Position numbers and translations under genes: made by a program. From positions 1 through 64,000 of the forward strand of contig NC_006045.2 of NCBI RefSeq assembly GCF_000006445.2: DNA of 64,000 bases, given 5' to 3'. The stretch is from Debaryomyces hansenii CBS767. Taxonomy: Eukaryota > Ascomycota > Pichiomycetes > Serinales > Debaryomycetaceae. Shown here in pieces: positions 55,551 to 64,000 of the stretch; the stretch's first letter is position 1; every line of letters begins with the position of its first letter. Under the pieces are notes generated by a model, which was not told the origin of the DNA, searched no databases, and worked only from the letters and a program-made list of their open reading frames with translations.

Positions 55551-56735
55551 TCAACTCATACTTTCTATATTTGATAATTCATGTTCCTTTGGAGTTGGCG
55601 TATCAAATATACTGCACAACTGTCTATGCTCACTCTTGATCCTCCCAGGATTAGCACTCACTGGATTGGAACCTAATTTGTCTTCTGTGTATTCTGAGTA
55701 TCCAAAATCAATAAAATATACCTTCCCATGAGAATATAAAATATTCCTTGGGCTTATATTCCCATGTATTATGTTATAAAGGTGGATTATATCCAATTTT
55801 CTTTAGCTTTCTCATAGGTTTCTATATCACTTAGTAGCGTGTTTTCCTCTTGAGCCAAATACTTTAATATGATTAATGGTCCCAATGCGTAATGAGTTCC
55901 TATAAAGAACCTCCCATACACAGATTTTTGCGCAATATAAATGCTGTTAAACTTGAAATTAGGTACAAGCCTTTCATATGCACGCTTCTCACATAAATAT
56001 GCCCTTCGACAGTTTTCAAATATGTCTTGCTTTTTTATCATGTACTTATTATGATCTCTCTTTGCCTTTGCAGGGTCAAAAACTTTAACATTTAATTCAA
56101 CAGCTTCATCGATGTCTTCTCTGAGATAAATTCTTACGTCTTTACTCTCGACTTTGAAAAGTTGAGAATTGAACGTAACGCCACTTTGTACATCGATACT
56201 TTTGAAGTTCCCAAGTGCAGTCTTTGGTGTAATAACATGGAGCTGTCTCATAAATGCATTGTAATTATTTTTGAAAAATCTACCGGCTTTCTCGCCTAGA
56301 CCGTCAAAATATGTCAAAGTACTCCTCATTTGACTTACGAACATAGTCATAAATTGCATCTAGTCCTCTTTTAACGTCATTTAATTGGTATTCGTTAGCA
56401 CTAAATGCCTCATAAATGAATGAAATTAGCCCTCCTCTCAACGTAAGGCCAGATGAGTGACAACCTAGAAGTCTATAATTCAATGCTATGAATTTGCAGT
56501 TTCCAGAGCCTGTAAGTTTTTGATTGACTATATCCATGCTTCGTTCTATATCTATTTCAATCAAGATAGTTGTATATGAGTCGGCCAACATGCCTTTATT
56601 TGTGTGGTCAGAAAACATTTCCGCGATAACCTGAATCATAAAACTTACCCTTCTTGGTTCCGTAGAATTTACTACCTTTTCACCTTTCAAGATTGGTAAT
56701 ATTGCCTTGTGAATAAAGAATATTCCGATCACAAA
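55551..56735 (-). pseudogene. Family B nuclease-kinase relic (B2), catalytic Asp lost
   Basis: Collinear with B1 from LPILKGEKVV, just after the nuclease ExK site, to the C terminus. It has frameshifts near 56310 and 55795. Kinase Lys is kept (VKVFDPAKAK) and DFG is kept, but the catalytic loop reads HGN instead of HGD. The nuclease N terminus is missing because the right end is fused to the B3 fragment. Confidence 0.8.
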
Positions 56736-57172
56736 TATCTCCATGAAGTATTCTACAACTATGAATAATTTTCAATTGCTCTTCGGCCTTCTCATATGTA
56801 CTTCTATCTTTGGGCGATCTATTATATTCTCCTTTTTCGGGCTCTTATATTTTAATATGATAATTGGCCCTAGCGCATTATAATGTTCACCTATATTGAA
56901 TTTAACAAATACATATTTTTGGTCAACATAAACCCTATTGAATAACCCTTCATCTGAAAGAATCTCATATGCCAGTTTCTCGCACAGATAGGCCTTGCGA
57001 TATGTGTCGTAGGTATTTCTGTTCGTTCTGTCCTCTAATTATGATCCCTTTCCGCTTTAATGGGGTCGAAGACCTTTACAATCAATTGATGGTCATCATC
57101 AAAAGGCTCCTTAAATAAAGCCTCTACATCTTTCTTTTTCACCTTGAAAAGTTCCGAATTGAACTTAGACCC
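56736..57172 (-). pseudogene. Family B kinase-domain fragment (B3)
   Basis: Begins abruptly with KFNSELFKV and runs through LIVKVFDPIKAERDH, AYLCEKLAYE, FNIGEHYNALGP and HGDICDRNILY, with a stop and frame change near 57040. It then joins B2 directly. It keeps HGD, so it derives from a different B copy. The start lies about a dozen bases from the acetyltransferase relic. Confidence 0.75.
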
Positions 57173-57184
57173 ATACTATTGCGT

Positions 57185-58688
57185 TCATACGTCCGGAAAC
57201 AGTAGCACTCTTTCTGTAAACATTATTAGAAATTCATCAAGGAGTGGCTTGCTTGCGCTATTGTAAAGATATTCGTATTCAGAAGCATAACAGAAAACTA
57301 AATTCAAACATTTTTCTTGAGTTGTAACTAAATTCAATATAAAATGATACAAAGAGCCTGTAGACCAAACCATATATTTTCAAATTTCCAACCAGAATTT
57401 GCTTCATTCCTAAAAACCCCTAAGTTGGAAATTACAAGCGTGGTTTTTCCTTCAAGCTTACCAATTCTCTCCGAATAAAAGCTCCAAATATTTTTTTTTT
57501 TTTGAAGACCTTTTGATAGAAAGCAATTTTTATTACGGAGGGATGTAGACAATCTCAGGTATGCTGCTTTCATATAAGCCATTGTACGAATCTTGTTTGA
57601 AAAAGATGGCATTGGACCAAAGTTTAAGATTTCAGCTCCAACTAAGGTGCCATAAAGAAAATAAGGTAAATCATAGTATCTCCTTCCATTGACAGCAACG
57701 CACGATGATGTAGAAAACATCCCCATGTTGGGATCCTTAACAGCTGCAAACAAAGTTTCTTGTAGACATTGAAGGGCTATAATGTTAAAATATGGTGTAA
57801 GTGTTAAGTTTGATTTCTTACAAAAGCTAAGCATTTTTTCAACTTCTGCATTATTAAATGTCAAAGTTTTAAATTTTGTGGAAAGGTCTTTAGAAATTGG
57901 TTTGTATGTAAACGTGCTGTGATTCAGTAAATCAAGATAATATGGATCGAAATCTTGAGCCAGACTACCTCCAAAAAAAATTAAATTTCCTCTTGAAAAT
58001 GTTAAAAAAGAGGATACCCATTTGTATACAAAAAAACTTCTAAAACAATTCATCAACCTATAACGCAAAGGGACATCAAATATGTCAAGCATTTCTTCTC
58101 GCGCTTCCTCAATCTCACAGATATCTAATGTAGGGGTTTCATTGTTTTCAAATAATATAGACAATAACTTTAAGTCATCAGTATGTCCATCACTGGATAA
58201 ATTAGATAGTTCTCTTAAGAGTTCTTTATGAAATTCTAGACCAGAAATACCGTCGAATAGAGCATGGTCACAATAAAAACAAACGAACTGTTCTAAACGA
58301 TTATATCTATTTTCAAATATAATAACACGCCAAAGAGGGAGTGTTGGCTCATTCATCGGACACGTTAACTTATTTACTTCCTCCAAACGTTGCCATCAAA
58401 AGTAGATTCAATCGATTTGAAGGAAACGATGTCTTCAAATTTTATACTTCTTACCTTCCTTACTTCAAAATTTTCACCATTCATTATTTCATCCATATCT
58501 GACGAGCCAATTCGATAAAAGTTGAGAGTGAACCATGAATGTTTGCTAATTAATGCCTTCAACCCATGAGATAACAATTCAGCTGTAACTCTATGATTCA
58601 ATTTTACAGTCAAATTGAAATTGGTATAATATTTACTTGTATTTCGGCAAATATAGCTTCTTTCATTGAACCCAGGTCGCCTGGACAT
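57185..58688 (-). pseudogene. Alcohol acetyltransferase-like gene, two frameshifts
   Basis: ATG at 58688. The first frame ends near 58374 and resumes after a one-base shift at a T run (about 58385); a second shift lies near 57375, and the last frame ends at 57185. The middle part has the acyltransferase motif CDHALFDGISG (HxxxDG), as in the Atf1/AATase family that makes acetate esters from acetyl-CoA. N-terminal MSRRPGFNERSYI also fits. Recently decayed, or assembly errors. Confidence 0.72.
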
Positions 58689-59604
58689 TTTTTAGATTTC
58701 TATCACACTTTATAAGTCTTAATTAATTTTTCCAAACTAATTATACGATTTCATGTTAGAATATTTAATATCTCTGATTCCTAATCGAGGGATATGAGAA
58801 TTTTCGTACACAAACTTGAAGTGCTTCGGCATAGAAATATGAGTCAGAATACATTCTACATCAAGATCCAAATAACAAAAGTACTTTTCAGATAGTAACT
58901 TAAAACGAGAAATTCCCGGCGAGCCTATGATATCATTGGCCAAATCACGTAATTACAAGGGGTATAAACTCCTTTTAATAATGTAGATCTAATTATAGCG
59001 AGTTGAAAACTCTTAAAGACTAAGGGAACGATTTTATTCTTACGATAGAAAACACTTCGATCGAAGATAGATACTGCAAACACCAGCGTTAAATAACCGA
59101 ATATTAATAGTATACTATTGCAAATATTGCTACTTCAAAATGTCCGCCCAAGTTTTCTATTGATATTTGACCTATCACGATATTACACGACAAACTTAAC
59201 TTCACGATAATAGTTCAATAACAATACCAAATTTTTCACATCCATCCTCTAACACTAGAACCTCGTCATTAAAATGTACAGACAGACAATCGTCTCCGGC
59301 CACAGACCACAGTAGACCATACTTTTATTCCAATAAGATCATGAAAAGTGCTAGGATATCACATTGTAATACAGTATAACCAGAAAGAATTGTAAATTAA
59401 CAAAAATAACTCAATTTAAAAACTCACTGAGATGCAATTTCGATCTCAATGTAGAGCCTCAGCCAACCCCGAAGCCTTATTGCTCTCGGATCGTTCCGAT
59501 GGCCTTTATGTTATTGAGAAATAAAAGTGAATTCAAATCTAGACATTTAAATCTGCAGATATCTATTAAATATAAAAACATCGCAATTTTTTATACCATC
59601 TGAA
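58689..59604. other. Intergenic, no firm gene
   Basis: A 68-codon minus-strand frame at 58737-58943 is unsupported by any recognised motif. Nothing else seen. Confidence 0.4.
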
Positions 59605-61914
59605 TCAGTTTTCAAAAGTATCAAAACTTGTATTCAAATCATTTAAAAAGGGATCCAAATTATATTGCATATTTGTGAAGAAATAGTCGAAGTCGAATAT
59701 ATGATCAGGATCAAGTTTATTATTCAAGAAATCATCGCCATGCATTGAGCCTACACCGATCTCCTTAGTCTGTATATCTTCTGTATTTCCTTTCATGTCG
59801 TCATTATCGGTTAATAGTTGTGGATAAAATTCTTGTAAGTAATTAAAAATAATTTTGAAGGTAAAACAAACACGATAACAATGGAAAAATTTAAATGTCA
59901 AATATAAGCATTTTGAATTTAATTGCTCATATATCGCTGAAAGATTTTTAACACATTTCTTTTCACTTTCGTAATTCAATTGAGCCCATGCAATTAGCCC
60001 TGAAGAATCTGGTGATTTGAAGCATTTTGAAAATTCGATTAGGGAAAATTCACCTGTTAATACTCTCAACAAAATACTGTACAAAGTTGGCAATATTTTG
60101 AAAAATGGCGTCCAAATGTAAGGAGCAATAAAAGTTTCAAGTTCAGAACCAAATTTTGAAGAAGTATTTTCTGCAAATTCAAATGCTAATTTTGATATAA
60201 TTAACCCTTTTTCTAAAGCAAACATCAAGTAAGATTTTCTCAAGTCTGGTTCTCTCTCTTCATCTGCAGTCAAAAACAATATATAATACAAGGTATATGA
60301 TTTAGAAAATAATTCCATTCTTAGCATAAACTCTTGTGCCCGGTCAGTGATGTTTTCGTCAATAAAACTACCATCTGAATTACACAATTGGTCGAAAGTC
60401 CTCATTTTGTTATAAATCAATTCATTCATCTCAACAACCAATTCATCTAAAGCCGATCTTTTGAAACTTCTGTACATTTGACTTGTAATAAGTAAGAACT
60501 TCCTTGTCAACGTTGTTGCCATATGTGATAATGCAAACTGCCTTGTTATTAGAGTGTCTTCAATTTGGAGATTAAAGCTATCATTATACGTGATAAAAGA
60601 TCTCTGATTATTAAACTCGTCATCAGATACCAATAGAGGTGTTCCATTAGCAAAACTTTGCATTGCATCAAGGTATAATAATTGGGTCCAAATCTTCTTC
60701 CATAATTGTATATCATTCGCATTCACAAGTCCTTTATCCGATTCGACGGCGTTTCTATGAAAACCATGCAATCTAGCCATTTGAATGAGAATCCCCAACA
60801 ATATATCATTGTCTGTTGCTATGTCATCATCCTCAGGACATTGCTTTTTATAAACTCTCAAAAACAAACCAGCCTGAATTGTACTGAGAGTCATCTTTCC
60901 AAGACTGCTTGGTGATATGATGAGATGCTTTGCATATTCCACATAAGACAGAGGGATATTTGTTTCCGAAAGCGCCAATTGTTGAACCAAATCAAATTTG
61001 GTCTCTGACAGTCGATTTGAATTTTTTTTAAAAGGCAAAGTTATATACGAATATCTTAACATTATTAGAAATAATGCAAAAGTACTTTCTTGGCGAATGT
61101 TTAAATTGATTTTATTGTTCTCTTTTGTTAAAATAACTTCAATGTCTGCCATAAAACTTTTCTCATCAATGAAAGGAAATAGCGGATAACAAAAGTCGAA
61201 AAACCGACGAAGGAGTAAATTTATTATTTCGAAAGAAGGAAGCTCAGGAAAATTACCAGCAAATGATGGCCTATATGAAGAACAGTCGCCCTTTTCTCCA
61301 TCAGTATCATACTTTTTGATTCCTAAGTCTCCATGCTTAGCAGAAATCTCTTTGAAATTCTTGTTTTGTTCTTTGAAATATTTGGAATATATTGCAGAAG
61401 CATATATATCATTTCGTATAAGCGCAACGGATGAAGTGGGACCAAAATATCTTAATCTCAGGTCTTTTACAACGAGGCAATCAAACCTTTCTGCCAAATC
61501 TAATATGGTTGTATCTCCTTCATCCAGACTTTTTCTATAATCATTCTGACTGCTATTTGTAGATGTCACCGAAGAACGAAGGCTTGTCTCCGACCTGGTG
61601 TCTAGTTCCAACTGTTGTTGTTCAATATTCTTCTCGAGTGATTTTATTTTCAATCTCAAATCATCAACTTCTTGTTGCCATGGTTCTTTATTACTAGTAT
61701 CAAAATACTCCTTTGACCACGGCTTTATCTCATACTTACATAGATGAGATGTATTGTTAGTTAAACACCCACTACAATGGGGTCTTTTTCTATCGCATTT
61801 TATTTTTCTTTTTCTGCATAACAAACATGACGTCGGAACTCTAGTTCTCTTACTTTTCGTATTCTTAGAAATATCGAAGTTGTGGTTACGGGAAGATATA
61901 TCGCCTCCGTTCAT
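59605..61914 (-). CDS. Zn2Cys6 zinc-cluster transcription factor
   Basis: 769 aa, ATG at 61914, intact. Six Cys of the binuclear zinc cluster at 30, 33, 40, 47, 50 and 59, followed by a linker and a coiled-coil dimerisation segment (about 85-105, LKSLEKNIEQQQLEL). The spacing and the HLCKYE...W ending recall Hap1-type members. The long middle homology region and acidic C terminus are typical. Binding site and targets unknown; nearby transporters and enzymes are possible targets only by location. Confidence 0.85.
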   Translation of the reverse strand: MNGGDISSRNHNFDISKNTKSKRTRVPTSCLLCRKRKIKCDRKRPHCSGCLTNNTSHLCKYEIKPWSKEYFDTSNKEPWQQEVDDLRLKIKSLEKNIEQQQLELDTRSETSLRSSVTSTNSSQNDYRKSLDEGDTTILDLAERFDCLVVKDLRLRYFGPTSSVALIRNDIYASAIYSKYFKEQNKNFKEISAKHGDLGIKKYDTDGEKGDCSSYRPSFAGNFPELPSFEIINLLLRRFFDFCYPLFPFIDEKSFMADIEVILTKENNKINLNIRQESTFALFLIMLRYSYITLPFKKNSNRLSETKFDLVQQLALSETNIPLSYVEYAKHLIISPSSLGKMTLSTIQAGLFLRVYKKQCPEDDDIATDNDILLGILIQMARLHGFHRNAVESDKGLVNANDIQLWKKIWTQLLYLDAMQSFANGTPLLVSDDEFNNQRSFITYNDSFNLQIEDTLITRQFALSHMATTLTRKFLLITSQMYRSFKRSALDELVVEMNELIYNKMRTFDQLCNSDGSFIDENITDRAQEFMLRMELFSKSYTLYYILFLTADEEREPDLRKSYLMFALEKGLIISKLAFEFAENTSSKFGSELETFIAPYIWTPFFKILPTLYSILLRVLTGEFSLIEFSKCFKSPDSSGLIAWAQLNYESEKKCVKNLSAIYEQLNSKCLYLTFKFFHCYRVCFTFKIIFNYLQEFYPQLLTDNDDMKGNTEDIQTKEIGVGSMHGDDFLNNKLDPDHIFDFDYFFTNMQYNLDPFLNDLNTSFDTFEN

Positions 61915-62525
61915 TTTCGCAAGATATATGAAGATAATATAATGTTAAAGTTGCTTGTAACTCCTATTCAAGTTGAGTATGATGTCACGGGGCAAAAATA
62001 TAAGCTCAAACTTTCGGAAATATGAAGACCGAAACCACTTGTATGTTGAAAATACTGGGGACGATAGGAATTTTTTTATTTAAGTTCTGCATGTAATTAA
62101 GATATAGAATTTTACTTGATACTTAAAGTCTTAACTAACCGGCTAATGTATCTATAATTTCCTAATTCTCTTTCTATCTTTCTCGAAACTACTCCAATTT
62201 TTCAACATATGTACATATGTATATTTGGGTTCTCAATATTTGGTGATTTCAGCCCGATCTTCTTATTTTAAGTAATTATATATTAAAGATATCAAATAGA
62301 ATCGATACCGTGATGTTCCTAAAACATGCGAAGGTATCTGACAAAACCATTGTCGATAATTTTATAATCTCTTTCACTTTCTAAAATATTGCTGCATTTT
62401 GATTCAAAAGATAGAATTATAGAACAATCATATACAATCATATTTAAAGTCGTATTCGACCACAAATCTACTGTCCATGATCATTACCATAAAAGAATAT
62501 ATATATTAAGATATTGTCAAGAAAA
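61915..62525. other. Intergenic between two minus-strand genes
   Basis: AT-rich promoter region of the zinc-cluster gene and 3' flank of the CFEM gene; an ACATATGTACATATGT palindromic run lies near 62206. No gene seen. Confidence 0.5.
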
Positions 62526-64000
62526 TTAAAAGAGAGCAATAGCAAATAAAGCTATTAATGAAGATAAACTCCATTGTTTGTTAACAGGCGATGAACCTTC
62601 GAACACACTTGGACTGAAGGTAGCGGTTTCAAATGCATTAGAAATTGAAGATAAGCTGTACTCACTGGAAACTGAGATAGAAGAAACTAATTGGGAGTCT
62701 GGAGAACCTGAATCTGATGATTCGTTTGCGATTGCAGTAGAACTAGAAGACGACAATAATTCATTTGTACCTGAAGTTGCGGCCGGGTTGATATCAGTTT
62801 CTGTTACATGGCTGTTTGCATGCTTTGAAAGTTTAGATTGCGTATCATATTCGCTTGTGATAGCTTTAGCAGTTGTAGTTGGAATTGACTTACTAGTATT
62901 TCTGTCACATGAAACGATTGTTGTGACAATACTTTCTGATTCTGTTGGAAGAGGGCAATAGGTAGTATAGGATGTGTGCTCTTCCGTGACAACGGTAAGA
63001 CCTGTTGTTTTTAAGATATTCGAACATTTGTTTGATTCACAGGATGTTATTGTAACAACAGTAGTAGATAATTCAACGTTGGTAGCATCACTACCAATTA
63101 CCGAAGTAGAAGTGTAATCTGCATTGGAGTCGGAGGATGTAAAGATTTCACCTGTTTTAGTGACAACTGGCCCATTAGATTTGGTGGAATTGAAGGTTGT
63201 CCTGTTATTAGTACAGGAAGAGCAAGTCGTAGCTGTTGTTACTGACTGATTTGTAATTGTGGAAGTGGCATTAGTGTGTCTTCCATCAGGATTAGTTGCA
63301 GCTACAGAAGAAACCGAAGAAGGAATTCCTGAAGCTGAATCAGTAGTGGCTGGCCCTGAAGAAGCTGAATCAGTAGTGGCTGACCCTGAAGAAGCTGGAT
63401 CAGTAGTTTCAGTAGCGGACGAAGAGTTTGCTGTACCAGTAACGGTAGAAGCGGCAGCGGCAGCTTGCAGTAAGTCAGCAGAAGCAGAAGCTGGAATATA
63501 CCAATAAGGACTTGGCACACCTGCACTGGAACAGACAGAAGTGGCTAAACTGGTAGCAGTTGAAACTCCACTACCTTCACAGTTTTCAGCAATACATTCG
63601 GCAACTTCACCACCCCAGTTTGACATAACGCAAAGACAGCCTGGGTCCCAGTATGGACATGGAGTAATACCGGTATCTTCTTCAACACATGGCTTGGCAC
63701 ATTCTGGGAGTTGATCGTAAAGCTTATCAGCGAAACCGTTAATAGATGCGGTACGTGCAACAGTAGGGAAAGTAGCGTATGGGTTTTCAGCTGTATCGGA
63801 GGTGGTTGGATCAGTGGTAGCTGGTGCTGAAGAAGCTGGTTCGGAGGTGGCTGGATCAGTGGTGGCTGGTGCTAAAGTAGTTGGTTCGGAGGAAGCTGGT
63901 TCAAATGATGCTGGCTCGGAAGAAGCTGGTTCAAAGGAAACTGGCTCGGAAGAAGCTGGTTCAAAGGAAACTGGCTCGGAAGAAGCTGGTTCAAAGGAAA
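62526..64000 (-). CDS. CFEM-domain GPI-anchored wall protein (5' end beyond window)
   Basis: The frame is open through the right edge, so the N terminus is missing. In reading order: Ser/Pro-rich 10-aa repeats (EPASSEPVSF type), a Thr/Pro linker, one CFEM domain at about 63500-63740 with eight Cys and DPGCLC, whose Asp is the expected haem ligand, then a long Ser/Thr stem and a hydrophobic C-terminal GPI signal. Candida Rbt5/Pga7/Csa2 relatives bind haem iron or act in the wall. Here the domain follows repeats; further CFEM domains may lie upstream, as in Csa1-type proteins. Confidence 0.82.
   Translation of the reverse strand, partial: SFEPASSEPVSFEPASSEPVSFEPASSEPASFEPASSEPTTLAPATTDPATSEPASSAPATTDPTTSDTAENPYATFPTVARTASINGFADKLYDQLPECAKPCVEEDTGITPCPYWDPGCLCVMSNWGGEVAECIAENCEGSGVSTATSLATSVCSSAGVPSPYWYIPASASADLLQAAAAASTVTGTANSSSATETTDPASSGSATTDSASSGPATTDSASGIPSSVSSVAATNPDGRHTNATSTITNQSVTTATTCSSCTNNRTTFNSTKSNGPVVTKTGEIFTSSDSNADYTSTSVIGSDATNVELSTTVVTITSCESNKCSNILKTTGLTVVTEEHTSYTTYCPLPTESESIVTTIVSCDRNTSKSIPTTTAKAITSEYDTQSKLSKHANSHVTETDINPAATSGTNELLSSSSSTAIANESSDSGSPDSQLVSSISVSSEYSLSSISNAFETATFSPSVFEGSSPVNKQWSLSSLIALFAIALF
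63860..64000 (-). repeat. 30-bp tandem repeat encoding EPASSEPVSF
   Basis: At least four 30-bp units, the last ones nearly identical, continuing past the window edge. Length variation is likely among strains. Confidence 0.85.

Noticed and set aside
62578..63507. + strand frames of 127 and 82 codons
   Set aside because: Antisense shadows of the Ser/Thr-rich CFEM protein gene.

Overview
This window looks like a subtelomeric region of a budding yeast, most plausibly of the CUG-Ser clade and perhaps Debaryomyces or a close relative. It is AT-rich and intron-poor, with typical yeast subtelomeric families: MFS transporters, a flavin monooxygenase, an alcohol acetyltransferase, an Mnn2-type mannosyltransferase, a zinc-cluster regulator and a CFEM/GPI wall protein. 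Two clues point to the clade. CTG codons in two kinase-like genes fall where Ser fits better than Leu, and short matches to a GAGGTGTAGGG-type telomere repeat occur inside repeats. No RNA genes were recognised.

Layout from left to right. 1-1030 is almost devoid of G on the + strand. 1265-5410 holds a GC-rich intact gene with a tyrosine-recombinase-like signature; five decayed fragments of it lie at 16.6, 34.5, 40.1, 42.9 and 50.7 kb. 6.6-14.2 kb holds three intact genes of two diverged families (A at 6671 and 12236, B at 9559). Each joins a PD-(D/E)XK nuclease-like domain to a protein-kinase-like domain; a collapsed B array sits at 55.5-57.2 kb. 14.7-15.75 kb is a broken killer-preprotoxin-like gene. 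16.9-23.6 kb holds two anion:cation-symporter-type transporters bracketed by a diverged inverted duplication.

23.8-33 kb carries a flavin monooxygenase, a frameshifted sugar transporter and two frameshifted DUF1479 genes. 33-45 kb carries a secreted Cys-containing protein, an Mnn2-like mannosyltransferase, two DUP240-like genes each with one nonsense codon, and the second copy of a ~1 kb repeat (R1; first copy at 15.77 kb). 45-59 kb carries a frameshifted amino-acid permease, an arrestin-like gene, a DHA1 transporter, a small toxin-like ORF, the B-array relic and a frameshifted acetyltransferase. 59.6-64 kb looks more core-like: a zinc-cluster factor and a CFEM protein that runs off the window.

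The most interesting content is the nuclease-kinase family with its shared upstream module, the strand-biased G loss at the left edge, and a dispersed palindrome whose arms change in a compensating way between copies. Many genes carry single-base frameshifts, so an assembly with indel errors must be excluded before they are called dead. All family assignments were made by reading motifs, without database searches.
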